From: Ureibacillus xyleni | GTDB lineage: Bacteria; Bacillota; Bacilli; Bacillales_A; Planococcaceae | DNA: 64,000 nucleotides | Assembly: GCF_900217795.1 (NCBI RefSeq) | Contig: NZ_OBMQ01000006.1 | Span: forward strand, 1 to 64,000 | Direction: 5' to 3' | The notes under the pieces: model-generated | What the model saw: only the letters and a program-made list of their open reading frames with translations | What the model was told of the DNA's origin: nothing | Database searches by the model: none | Program-made: the position numbers and the translations under genes | Shown: in pieces, positions 7,631 to 15,427 of the stretch | Layout of the letters: each line of letters starts with the position of its first letter | Position numbering within the stretch: the first letter of the stretch is position 1

Positions 7631-8065
7631 TTGTTACATATCTTCTTCTTATATATCCATATATTAAGCGCGATAGGCTCGATTGGACCATTGTTTGCAT
7701 TAATCCCTATGCTAAAAAAAATGGAAGAGACTGATGAAGCTTCTTTAGGTGGCTTTGTGCAATCATTCCAATATGCAATTAGTGTAGTCAAACATTTTGG
7801 ACATATTCTCGTGACATCAGGCGTTTTTCTTATTATTTTAAGTGGTTGGACATGGACGACATCTTGGGTAGTACTGACAATAGTTGGTATGGGGAGTTCT
7901 GTTTTCTATTTAGCAAGAGCATTTAAACCAACTTTGAAAACTTATGGTACATCTGATTTTAATAAAGAAAGTTTTATCGCTAAGCTAAGGAAATCAACGT
8001 GGATATACATATTACTATTGTTATTTGTACTCTGGTTGATGGTAGCCAAACCTGTTTTATGGTGA
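7631..8065 (+). CDS. DUF2269-like integral membrane protein
   Basis: 144 aa with four hydrophobic segments (about residues 4-24, 52-75, 80-97 and 122-141). The opening LHIFFLYIHILSAIGSIGPL, with its early His and Gly-rich first helix, resembles DUF2269 membrane proteins of unknown function. The start is TTG 7631 with only a weak SD (GGACGTG) upstream; no better in-frame start exists. It is a single gene followed by a terminator. No role can be assigned. Confidence 0.7.
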   Translation: MLHIFFLYIHILSAIGSIGPLFALIPMLKKMEETDEASLGGFVQSFQYAISVVKHFGHILVTSGVFLIILSGWTWTTSWVVLTIVGMGSSVFYLARAFKPTLKTYGTSDFNKESFIAKLRKSTWIYILLLLFVLWLMVAKPVLW

Positions 8066-8137
8066 AGTGCTGTTTTAATAGTTTATTGAAACTGCAAAAA
8101 AATGAGAGGGCCTTTATGTCGAATAATAACTAATTGA

Positions 8138-8162
8138 AGCGCTAAAGTTTGGCGCTTTTTTT
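8138..8162 (+). terminator. Terminator after the DUF2269 gene
   Basis: AGCGC...GCGCT stem (8139-8143 / 8151-8156) with an AAAGTTT-type loop and seven T residues. Confidence 0.8.
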
Positions 8163-8230
8163 AATGCCTATCCACACAAGATAGAGATATTAAATCCCTT
8201 CCTTGTGCGGGTAAACAGGTATTTTAGTAT

Positions 8231-8419
8231 TTATACTGAAACGTCGATTGCTGTTCCTTTGTATGGGTGGTTTGCTGCAGGAGCTTGTTGCTGTGGTAAT
8301 TGGCTGAGCATTTCAACAGCACTAGCAGCACCCATATTCAGAGCTTTATCCATAATGCTTAATTGTACTGTTTGTTGAAGCTGTGCTACTTGAGCAGACA
8401 TTATTGAATTTATATCCAT
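8231..8419 (-). CDS. YjfB-like putative motility protein
   Basis: 62 aa, small and helical: MDINSIMSAQVAQLQQTVQL at the start, then a Met/Ala-rich helix ending AAVEMLSQLPQQ-like and a polar tail (HPYKGTAIDVSV). This matches the YjfB family, a short protein of Bacillus flagellar regulons with no known biochemical role. A very strong SD (AAAGGAGGGGGATCT) precedes the ATG. About 30 bases upstream, CCGATAA resembles the sigma-D -10 box (GCCGATAT), though I see no clean TAAA -35 at the right distance. Confidence 0.75.
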   Translation of the reverse strand: MDINSIMSAQVAQLQQTVQLSIMDKALNMGAASAVEMLSQLPQQQAPAANHPYKGTAIDVSV

Positions 8420-8541
8420 AGATCCCCCTCCTTTACTCTTTTTATCGGTAGACTTTAATTTAGGTAAATGGGAAATAAAAACATTAAAGAATATTTTTAA
8501 ATCCCCTTGGAAATACTCACTAACGAGGAGGGCTATCTAAA

Positions 8542-9108
8542 ATGTGGAAAAATCTTATTTTATTAACTGCATTAACTTTGATTTTGAGTGGATGTAATCT
8601 ATTTGGATTTAGTAAAGACGAAGAGAAAATTTCAGTTGCTGCACCAAAAGCATTGCAAGCAACAGCAACCATCATTGACACAGAAGGAAAGGGAATTGGC
8701 CACATGGAAATGACCGAGGGAGCTGATGGTGTACACATTTCTCTAGGTGTAAAAGGGCTTTCTGAAGGAGGACATGGTTTCCATATACACGAGGTAGGGA
8801 AGTGTGAAAAACCTACATTTGAGTCAGCAGGTTCTCATTTTAATCCAACGAATAAAAGACATGGCACAGATAATCCGGCTGGTCCCCATTTAGGTGACTT
8901 ACCGAATATCACACCTGAAGAAGACGGAAATGTTCAAGTAGAATTTGTTGCAAAAAATATAACACTTAAGACAGGTAAAGAAAATTCAATCATTGATGAA
9001 GACGGCAGTGCAATTGTAATCCATCAATACCCAGATGATTATGCGACAGACCCATCAGGAAACTCAGGTGACCGAATTGCATGTGGTGTAATTACTCTAA
9101 AAAATTAA
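8542..9108 (+). CDS. sodC: Cu/Zn superoxide dismutase-like lipoprotein
   Basis: 188 aa, exported: signal peptide to LILSGC (Cys18), so membrane-anchored on the outer face. The Cu/Zn-SOD fold is clear: HGFHIHEVGKC holds two Cu ligands, SHFNP the bridging His, KRHG and GPHLGDLPN the Zn ligands, IVIHQYPDDY the last Cu His, and SGNSGDRIACGVI the conserved Arg and disulfide Cys. All expected Cu and Zn ligands seem present, unlike B. subtilis YojM, which lacks part of the Cu site. It would dismutate superoxide at the cell surface. SD GAGGAGGG precedes ATG 8542; a terminator follows. Confidence 0.88.
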   Translation: MWKNLILLTALTLILSGCNLFGFSKDEEKISVAAPKALQATATIIDTEGKGIGHMEMTEGADGVHISLGVKGLSEGGHGFHIHEVGKCEKPTFESAGSHFNPTNKRHGTDNPAGPHLGDLPNITPEEDGNVQVEFVAKNITLKTGKENSIIDEDGSAIVIHQYPDDYATDPSGNSGDRIACGVITLKN

Positions 9109-9119
9109 TTATTAATTCA

Positions 9120-9157
9120 AACTGCGAGATAAGTTTAGTCTTATTTCGCAGTTTTTT
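9120..9157 (+). terminator. Terminator after sodC
   Basis: AACTGCGAGATAAG pairs with CTTATTTCGCAGTT (one G-T pair), followed by TTTTTT. Confidence 0.9.
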
Positions 9158-9366
9158 ATTTTGATGTTAAACAAAATGCTCTTCATCAATCTAGAAAACT
9201 ATCTATACTTTTCTCCTTGTAATCATCATATAAATTAGAATAAAGTTTAAGCTTCAAACGATTCGAACACGGACTATCATTATTCCGATAATTCGAAAAA
9301 ACGCTTGTTTATTTTGTTTAATAACCTATTACTAGCCATTATATAGTTATTTGAATATTAAAATAT

Positions 9367-9395
9367 TTGACATAATGTAAGTTTAATAGTTAAAT
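9367..9395 (+). promoter_or_regulatory. Probable sigma-A promoter of the TAXI-TRAP operon
   Basis: TTGACA (9367-9372), 17 bases, TTAAAT (9390-9395), about 40 bases before the TTG start. The rest of the 9158-9436 gap shows no other feature. Confidence 0.5.
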
Positions 9396-9436
9396 TTATA
9401 CTGTAATGTTACAAAAATGTCAGAGGAGGGGTTTTA

Positions 9437-10456
9437 TTGAAGAAGAATAATTTATTATTTTTCGCCATCTTGAGTCTATTGCTACTTGTTCTTGCAGCTT
9501 GTAGTGGTGGGGAAGAGACGACAGAGACAGCAAGCACTACTGATAACTCTACAACAGAGGGGACAACGGAAGAGACTGCTGAGGAAACTACATCTGATAT
9601 AAAATTTTTAAGCTTAGTAACTGGTGGTACGCAAGGTACTTATTATGCTTTGGGTGGTACATTTGCTGACTTAATTACTGATGAAACAGGGATTAAAACA
9701 ACTGCTGAAGTATCACAAGCTTCTGCTGCCAACGTAAACGCTTTAAAAGATGGCAATGCTGAAATTGCATTTGTACAAACTGACATTGCTTACTATGCAA
9801 AAAATGGCCAACTAATGTTCGAAGGAGCGGCTGTGGAAGACTTAGTGGCAATTGGTGGTTTATATCCAGAAACAGTTCATCTTGTAACAACTGCAAATTC
9901 TGGTATTACTTCATTTGATGATTTAAAAGGTAAAAAAGTATCTGTTGGTGCTCCTGGATCAGGAACATACGCAAACGCTGAACAGTTATTAGAAGTTCAT
10001 GGATTAACGATGGAGGACATTGAAGCTCAAAACTTAGACTTTGGTGAATCAACAGATGGATTACAAACTGGCCAAATTGATGCAGCGTTTATTACAGCTG
10101 GGTATCCAACAGCGGCTGTTGAAGCTTTAGGTGCTACTACAGACGTTGTTATCGTACCAGTTGCAGCTGACAAAGCAGAAAGTTTAATTTCAAAATATCC
10201 TTACTATGCAGTGGACACTATTCCTGCTGGTACTTATGGTTTAGAATCAGAAGTTCCGACTGTTTCTGTATTAGCTATGATTGCAGTGAAAGCAGATTTA
10301 CCAGAAGATGTTGCTTATGGTATTACAAAAGCAATTTATGATAATGCAGGTTCAATTAGCCATGCAAAAGGTGCTTTCATTAAAGCAGAAACGGCTTTAG
10401 ATGGAATTGGAATCGAGGTTCATCCTGGTGCACAAAAATACTTTGATGAACAATAA
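9437..10456 (+). CDS. TAXI-family TRAP transporter substrate-binding lipoprotein
   Basis: 339 aa. Signal peptide with lipobox VLAAC (Cys22), then a Thr/Glu-rich linker (about 23-50), then the binding domain opening FLSLVTGGTQGTYYALGGTF, the TAXI signature. It binds an organic acid (glutamate, 2-oxoglutarate or similar in characterised members; substrate not predictable here) outside the membrane and hands it to the fused permease at 11040. Start is TTG with SD GAGGAGGGG. A strong hairpin terminator separates it from the rest of the operon, so the binding protein is probably made in excess. Confidence 0.92.
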   Translation: MKKNNLLFFAILSLLLLVLAACSGGEETTETASTTDNSTTEGTTEETAEETTSDIKFLSLVTGGTQGTYYALGGTFADLITDETGIKTTAEVSQASAANVNALKDGNAEIAFVQTDIAYYAKNGQLMFEGAAVEDLVAIGGLYPETVHLVTTANSGITSFDDLKGKKVSVGAPGSGTYANAEQLLEVHGLTMEDIEAQNLDFGESTDGLQTGQIDAAFITAGYPTAAVEALGATTDVVIVPVAADKAESLISKYPYYAVDTIPAGTYGLESEVPTVSVLAMIAVKADLPEDVAYGITKAIYDNAGSISHAKGAFIKAETALDGIGIEVHPGAQKYFDEQ

Positions 10457-10477
10457 TAAATTTAAACGTTTAACTTC

Positions 10478-10505
10478 GGGGCTTGTTTTGGCAAGCCCCA
10501 TTTTT
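10478..10505 (+). terminator. Intra-operon terminator after the binding protein
   Basis: GGGGCTTG (10478-10485), loop TTTTGG, CAAGCCCC (10492-10499), then ATTTTT. It lies 23 bases after the binding-protein stop and 23 bases before the next gene, so it likely cuts down read-through. Confidence 0.85.
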
Positions 10506-10528
10506 CAACTGAAAATTGAGGTGGTTAC

Positions 10529-11053
10529 ATGAAACGAGTAGCCATTGTCATTGTCATTTTGTTAGGCATTGTAACTACAATCTTTGTATTTTTGCCGATG
10601 GATTCTGTCTTTTCATTTACAGAAACGAGATCAAGTCAACCTCAGAAAATTTATATAAACATATTAGATGAGAATGAATTCCAAATTCGATATACACATT
10701 CTATTCATTTGACAGATGTTTTGGAAAACTATGAAATTACAAAAGCAAAAAATCTGAAGCTTGTGTCAATGGAATATGAAGATGTATCGATAGGAATGCC
10801 AGCATATGCTGAAGAAGGGGAAACGTTAGCGTATGAGGATGGAAGATACATATTGTCTTATGAAAATAAAGTTTTATCAGACTTTACTATATATATAGGC
10901 AATATAGATGTAGATTTATTTTTTATTTACGATCAACAATCATATAATTTAAAAACTTATCTAAAAAGAGGGAAATCATACCTATTTCAAGTGGAAAGAG
11001 TATCGTTATTTGAAAAATGGAAAGGAGCTGTAATAGGTTATGGTAAAACATAA
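10529..11053 (+). CDS. DUF1850 protein of the TAXI-TRAP operon
   Basis: 174 aa. A single N-terminal hydrophobic anchor (residues 4-24) is followed by an outside domain with YTHSIHLTDVLENYEI, typical of DUF1850, which is regularly encoded beside TAXI-TRAP genes. Function is unknown; an accessory role at the outer membrane face is inferred from context. Its last 14 bases overlap the start of the permease gene, which fits coupled translation. Confidence 0.8.
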   Translation: MKRVAIVIVILLGIVTTIFVFLPMDSVFSFTETRSSQPQKIYINILDENEFQIRYTHSIHLTDVLENYEITKAKNLKLVSMEYEDVSIGMPAYAEEGETLAYEDGRYILSYENKVLSDFTIYIGNIDVDLFFIYDQQSYNLKTYLKRGKSYLFQVERVSLFEKWKGAVIGYGKT

Positions 11054-13079
11054 TGAGCAGACTAAAGAAGAGCAATTTGAAACATTGTCTGCAGAACAAC
11101 AACAAGCACTGTTAGAAAAATATGATACCGAATCGAATACCCGACAATTAAAGGGTGTATTACATTGGGCTATCTTTATAATTCTACTTTGTTTTTCATT
11201 GTTTCAATTGTATACAGCAATTTTCGGCCAATATACGGCCCCAATCCAGCGAACAATTCACTTAGGATTTGCTCTAACTGCAATCTTTCTATTGTTCCCT
11301 GCGCGTAGAAAGGGACCGAAAACAAAAGTAGCATTTTATGATTATATCTTAGCATTATTATCAGTAATAGTAGGATCATATTGGACGATAAACTATGATC
11401 GTCTAGTAAAAAGTTTGGGAACCATTTCTGATATCGATTTTTATGTTGGATTAATTGCAACGCTACTAGTTTTAGAAGCTGCTAGACGTGCAGTGGGGTT
11501 ACCAATTATGATTATAGCCTCATTTTTCTTAATTTATGCCTTTTACGGACCATATTTCCCAGACTTTTTAGCCCATCGTGGTCAATCATTAGAAAATATT
11601 ATTAACTTAATGTTTTATACAACAGATGGTATTTTAGGAACGCCAATTAGTGTTTCTGCCACTTATATATTTGTCTTTTTATTATTTGGTGCTTTCTTAG
11701 TAAAAACAGGCGTAGGACAATATTTTAACGATTTAGCCGTCGCAGTTGCTGGAAAGCTTATAGGTGGTCCGGCGAAAGTTGCCATTTTCTCTTCAGCTTT
11801 ACAAGGAACAATATCAGGAAGTTCTGTTGCAAACGTTGTGACATCGGGTTCATATACAATACCAATGATGAAAAAGTTAGGATATAAGAAAGAGTTTGCC
11901 GGTGCCGTTGAAGCAGCTGCCTCAACTGGAGGACAATTAATGCCACCGATTATGGGGGCAGCTGCATTCCTGATGGTGGAGTTTATTGGGCGCGGCATTA
12001 CCTACTGGGATATTGCTAAAGCAGCAGCAATTCCTGCACTTCTGTATTTTACAGGGATTTGGATTATGACCCATTTTGAAGCAAAACGGTTAGGTTTACG
12101 AGGATTAACAGATGAAGAATTGCCGAATCGAAAAGAAGTACTAAGTAAGATTTATTTATTATTTCCTATTGTATTAATTATCGTGTTAATGCTAGTTGGG
12201 GTGCCGGTAATGCATGCGGCTCTATACGGAATTATTTCTTGTATAATCGTAGGGGCAATTAATAAAGAAACACGTCTAGGCTTTAAAGATATTATCGATG
12301 CACTAGTTGACGGGGCGCGTACGGCATTAGCGGTAGCTGCAGCAACAGCCTGTGCAGGGATTATTGTTGGTGTAGTAGTTAAAACAGGGTTGGGCTTAAG
12401 TTTGGCAAATAGTTTAGTAGACTTAGCAGGTGGCAATATCCTATTAACATTAGTTTTCGTAATGATCGCCTCTTTAATTCTAGGTATGGGTGCTCCAACG
12501 ACAGCTAACTATGTCATTACATCAACAATAGCAGCTCCAGCAATTATTACTTTACTAGCTCCGGATGTCGTAGCACAAGATTTAATTCCTATTACAGTGT
12601 TATTATCAGCTCATTTCTTTGTGTTCTATTTTGGTATTATTGCGGATATCACACCACCAGTAGCACTGGCTGCTTTTGCCGCTTCAGGAATCTCAGGTGG
12701 CGATCCGATTAAGACTGGAGTAAGCTCAGCTAAATTAGCAATTGCAGCATTTATTATCCCGTATATGATTGTGTTCTCCCCAGCCTTATTGATGATTGAT
12801 GTAACAATCTTACAAATACTTTGGGTAGTTTTCACAGCTATTATGGGAATGATAGCAATTGGTTCAGCGATTATTGGGTTCTGGTATAGGAAGTTACTTT
12901 GGTTCGAACGATGTATTCTACTTGCAGCTGGTTTAGCCATGATCTATCCAGAGTCAATTTCGGATATTACGGGATTAATCGTCTTCGGAATTATGTTTAT
13001 CGTTCAGTTTTTAACGAAGCATAAAGGGGGTACTGGAAATAAACCAAGGGACACGAAATTAGATGCAACATTAAACTGA
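11040..13079 (+). CDS. TRAP transporter permease, fused small (4TM) and large (12TM) subunits
   Basis: 679 aa, membrane-embedded. The first ~50 residues are cytosolic and polar; hydrophobic helices start at about 45. The N-terminal third corresponds to the DctQ-like 4TM part and the rest to the DctM-like 12TM part, with conserved blocks such as GPAKVAIFSSALQGTISGSS, STGGQLMPPIMGAAAFLM and LGMGAPTTANYVI. It uses an ion gradient to import substrate delivered by the binding protein at 9437. The fused architecture is the usual TAXI form. ATG 11040 overlaps the DUF1850 gene. Confidence 0.92.
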   Translation: MVKHNEQTKEEQFETLSAEQQQALLEKYDTESNTRQLKGVLHWAIFIILLCFSLFQLYTAIFGQYTAPIQRTIHLGFALTAIFLLFPARRKGPKTKVAFYDYILALLSVIVGSYWTINYDRLVKSLGTISDIDFYVGLIATLLVLEAARRAVGLPIMIIASFFLIYAFYGPYFPDFLAHRGQSLENIINLMFYTTDGILGTPISVSATYIFVFLLFGAFLVKTGVGQYFNDLAVAVAGKLIGGPAKVAIFSSALQGTISGSSVANVVTSGSYTIPMMKKLGYKKEFAGAVEAAASTGGQLMPPIMGAAAFLMVEFIGRGITYWDIAKAAAIPALLYFTGIWIMTHFEAKRLGLRGLTDEELPNRKEVLSKIYLLFPIVLIIVLMLVGVPVMHAALYGIISCIIVGAINKETRLGFKDIIDALVDGARTALAVAAATACAGIIVGVVVKTGLGLSLANSLVDLAGGNILLTLVFVMIASLILGMGAPTTANYVITSTIAAPAIITLLAPDVVAQDLIPITVLLSAHFFVFYFGIIADITPPVALAAFAASGISGGDPIKTGVSSAKLAIAAFIIPYMIVFSPALLMIDVTILQILWVVFTAIMGMIAIGSAIIGFWYRKLLWFERCILLAAGLAMIYPESISDITGLIVFGIMFIVQFLTKHKGGTGNKPRDTKLDATLN

Positions 13080-13086
13080 TTTTTGC

Positions 13087-13116
13087 AGCTTGTACCATGT
13101 GTGCAAGCTTATTTTT
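13087..13116 (+). terminator. Terminator of the TRAP operon
   Basis: AGCTTG (13087-13092) pairs with CAAGCT (13104-13109), followed by TATTTTT. The stem is short. Confidence 0.6.
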
Positions 13117-13197
13117 CTGCTCTGAAAACAAACTAAAAGAACTATTCGCAAATTGAGATGAGTTTGATACTTTTTTTGCATATATAGCAAAAATGCA

Positions 13198-13226
13198 TTG
13201 TTTTAGTTTAATAAAATGTGTATGAT
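13198..13226 (+). promoter_or_regulatory. Sigma-A promoter of the 48-aa gene
   Basis: TTGTTT (13198-13203), 17 bases, TATGAT (13221-13226), 35-40 bases before the ORF. Confidence 0.6.
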
Positions 13227-13263
13227 ATAAAATATCAGAAAATTCCAACTAAGGGGTGTTGTG

Positions 13264-13410
13264 ATGATGAGTTTACTATTATCCAAGTTTGAGACGTATT
13301 TACTGGATGAAGAACAAGAACTGGATTGTCGTGTGGAGTTAGAATTTGAGTCACAGGAACGATTAGTTGAGGTTGAAGAATACCCACGAGGATTTTTCTC
13401 AAGTTTATAA
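13264..13410 (+). CDS. Small acidic protein, 48 aa, function unknown
   Basis: ATGATG start (a GTG at 13261 is also in frame) behind AAGGGG. The product begins MMSLLLSKFETYLLDEEQEL, is rich in Glu and ends EEYPRGFFSSL. It has no membrane helix and one Cys. A matched promoter upstream and a strong terminator just downstream make a complete transcription unit of about 210 bases, which is why I accept it. I do not recognise the family. Confidence 0.6.
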   Translation: MMSLLLSKFETYLLDEEQELDCRVELEFESQERLVEVEEYPRGFFSSL

Positions 13411-13420
13411 AAAATTATTA

Positions 13421-13453
13421 ACGACAAAACCCTTAATGGAGTTTGTCGTTTTT
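13421..13453 (+). terminator. Terminator of the 48-aa gene
   Basis: ACGACAAA (13421-13428) pairs with TTTGTCGT (13442-13449), followed by TTTT. Confidence 0.85.
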
Positions 13454-13504
13454 ATTTATTACTTAGTTGGTCTATTGACATTGAAGATGAATATATGTTA
13501 AATT

Positions 13505-13522
13505 TATTTTGAATTCAAGATA
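13505..13522 (+). promoter_or_regulatory. Degenerate second MhqR-type operator
   Basis: TATTTTGAATTCAAGATA matches the site at 13664 in 15 of 18 bases, keeps the GAATTC centre and the outer TA/TA. It lies 142 bp (edge to edge) upstream of the main operator, nearer the 5' end of the intergenic region. Confidence 0.5.
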
Positions 13523-13663
13523 TTCAATTTCGAGCAATCTAAAAAATACTATGCTTGGGAAGGTATAATTTTTCATAATAAATCACAATATACGAGTGTT
13601 ACGATTACAATTAATCTGCAAATACATCACAAGTTATATAGGCAAAAAATTTTTTTAACTACA

Positions 13664-13681
13664 TATCTCGAATTCGAGATA
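13664..13681 (+). promoter_or_regulatory. MhqR operator
   Basis: TATCTCGAATTCGAGATA is a perfect 18-bp palindrome and matches the MhqR site described in B. subtilis (tATCTcgaAtTCgAGATa). It sits 20 bases before the first mhq gene. MhqR is a MarR-type repressor released by quinones and related electrophiles; its own gene is not in the window. Confidence 0.9.
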
Positions 13682-13700
13682 AAAAACGGAGGAAAATAAA

Positions 13701-14684
13701 TTGAACGAATTAAAAGGTCTTCATCATGTTACAGCCATTACTAGTAGTGCTGAAAAAATTTATGAATTCTTCACATATATACTAGGTTTGCGTCTTGTTA
13801 AAAAAACCGTAAACCAAGATGACATTAAAACATATCATTTATATTTCACGGATGATGTTGGAAGCCCTGGTACAGATATGACGTTTTTCGATTTCCCCGG
13901 CATTCCAAAGGGCATCCATGGAACAAATGAAATATCAAAAACATCTTTTCGTGTACCTAATGATCAAGCGTTAGAGTATTGGGTTAAGCGTTTTGATAAA
14001 TATGAAGTAAACCACAAAGGCATTCAACAACAATTTGGAAAAAAGATTTTGCCATTTGTAGACTTTGATGATCAAGCATATCAACTTATTTCAGACGAAA
14101 CAAATGAAGGAGTTGAGTCTGGTACGCCATGGCAAAAGGGCCCGATTCCATTAGAATTTGCCATTACAGGACTTGGACCAATTCATGTACGAACATCTTA
14201 TTTCGATTACTTTAAAGAAGTACTAGAGAAAGTGTTCATGATGCGTGAAATTGAACAGGAAAACTCATTTCATCTGTTTGAAATGGGTGAAGGAGGGAAT
14301 GGTGCTCAAGTAGTTGTCGAGTATAATACAGTTCTCCCTCAAGCAAGACAAGGTTATGGTACTGTTCATCATACTGCATTCCGAGTGGATACGCGTGAGG
14401 ATTTAGATGTTTGGCAACAACGTTTACAGGGCTTTAAATTACCAAACTCAGGTTACGTTGAGCGTTACTATTTCGGCTCTTTATATACAAATGTAGCTCC
14501 TTCCATTCTTTTTGAGTTGGCAACAGACGGTCCAGGATTTATGGGAGATGAGCCTTACGAAACACTTGGTGAAAAGTTATCTTTACCGCCGTTTTTTGAG
14601 GAAAAACGTGAACAAATTGAAAAGCTGGTTCGCCCAATCGATACTGTTCGTAGCACGAAATATTTCGAAAAAGAGTACTTGTAA
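13701..14684 (+). CDS. Ring-cleaving dioxygenase, MhqA/E/O family (first of three)
   Basis: 327 aa, two tandem VOC (glyoxalase/extradiol) modules. Metal ligands by position: His in GLHHVTAI (start of module 1), His in GTVHHTAFRV (about residue 228) and Glu in LFELATDGPGF (about 272). These Fe(II)-type enzymes are thought to open hydroquinone rings and so remove quinone stress. TTG start with SD ACGGAGGAAAATAAA. It is the first gene of the operon under the MhqR palindrome. The exact B. subtilis counterpart among MhqA, MhqE and MhqO is unclear. Confidence 0.9.
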   Translation: MNELKGLHHVTAITSSAEKIYEFFTYILGLRLVKKTVNQDDIKTYHLYFTDDVGSPGTDMTFFDFPGIPKGIHGTNEISKTSFRVPNDQALEYWVKRFDKYEVNHKGIQQQFGKKILPFVDFDDQAYQLISDETNEGVESGTPWQKGPIPLEFAITGLGPIHVRTSYFDYFKEVLEKVFMMREIEQENSFHLFEMGEGGNGAQVVVEYNTVLPQARQGYGTVHHTAFRVDTREDLDVWQQRLQGFKLPNSGYVERYYFGSLYTNVAPSILFELATDGPGFMGDEPYETLGEKLSLPPFFEEKREQIEKLVRPIDTVRSTKYFEKEYL

Positions 14685-14702
14685 GGAGGTGAATAAATAG
14701 AA

Positions 14703-15296
14703 ATGGGATTTTTAGATAAACTATTTGGTAATGAACATAAGGAGGAACAAAAAATGACAAATTTAAATATCGGTATTATTTTAGGATCAACTCGTGAAGG
14801 TCGTGTAAGCCCTCAAGTAGGTGCGTGGGTAAAAGAACTTGCAGAAAAACGTGGAGACGCAAACTATACAATTATTGATATTGCGGATTATAAATTACCA
14901 TTCCTAGGTGAACCAGGTGGAGATACTTCTGGCGTTGCAGCATGGTCAGAAGCGGTAGCTAAACTAGATGGATTCGTATTTATCGTACAAGAATATAACC
15001 ACTCTATTACAGGTGCACTTAAAAATGCATTAGACTTTTTACGTGAAGAATGGAACAACAAAGCAGCTGGTATTGTATCTTATGGATCAGTTGGTGGAGC
15101 TCGTGCAGCAGAACATTTACGTGGGATTTTAGGTGAATTACTAGTTGCGGACGTTCGTGTACATCCTGCATTATCACTATTTACTGACTTTGAAAACGGT
15201 ACGGACTTTAAACCAAAAGAAGTGCAAGCAGATTCAGTAAATCAAATGTTAGACCAATTAATACCATGGGCAACTGCTTTAAAAACAATTCGCTAA
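14703..15296 (+). CDS. NADPH-dependent FMN reductase (flavodoxin-fold quinone/azo reductase)
   Basis: 197 aa from ATG 14703, or 180 aa from ATG 14754. Motifs of the NADPH-dependent FMN reductase family: GIILGSTREGRVSPQVG (FMN phosphate loop), VQEYNHSITGALKNALDFL and the GSVGGARAAEHLR loop. It probably reduces quinones or azo compounds by two electrons. Both starts have an SD (AAGGAGGTG and AAGGAGG); the longer form adds an amphipathic MGFLDKLFGNEHKEEQK lead. It follows the first dioxygenase by 18 bases. Confidence 0.88.
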   Translation: MGFLDKLFGNEHKEEQKMTNLNIGIILGSTREGRVSPQVGAWVKELAEKRGDANYTIIDIADYKLPFLGEPGGDTSGVAAWSEAVAKLDGFVFIVQEYNHSITGALKNALDFLREEWNNKAAGIVSYGSVGGARAAEHLRGILGELLVADVRVHPALSLFTDFENGTDFKPKEVQADSVNQMLDQLIPWATALKTIR

Positions 15297-15306
15297 TAAG
15301 TATAAA

Positions 15307-15338
15307 ACAACATGTGCATAGCCAAATGCACATGTTGT
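15307..15338 (+). terminator. 13-bp hairpin inside the mhq operon
   Basis: ACAACATGTGCAT / ATGCACATGTTGT is a perfect 13-bp stem with a 6-base loop, but only CTTCT follows. Without a T tract it may protect or process the mRNA rather than end it. Confidence 0.55.
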
Positions 15339-15427
15339 CTTCTAAATAAAGATTGAGCAAATCATTCAATGTTGTTGAAAGATGTGTTCAATTTTTATAC
15401 AGGAAAATAAGAAATCAGGTGCTGAAG

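Noticed and set aside
13563-13572. TATAAT upstream of the mhq operon as -10 box
   Set aside because: No -35 hexamer at an acceptable distance (AAATAC at 17 bases); the true promoter is left open.
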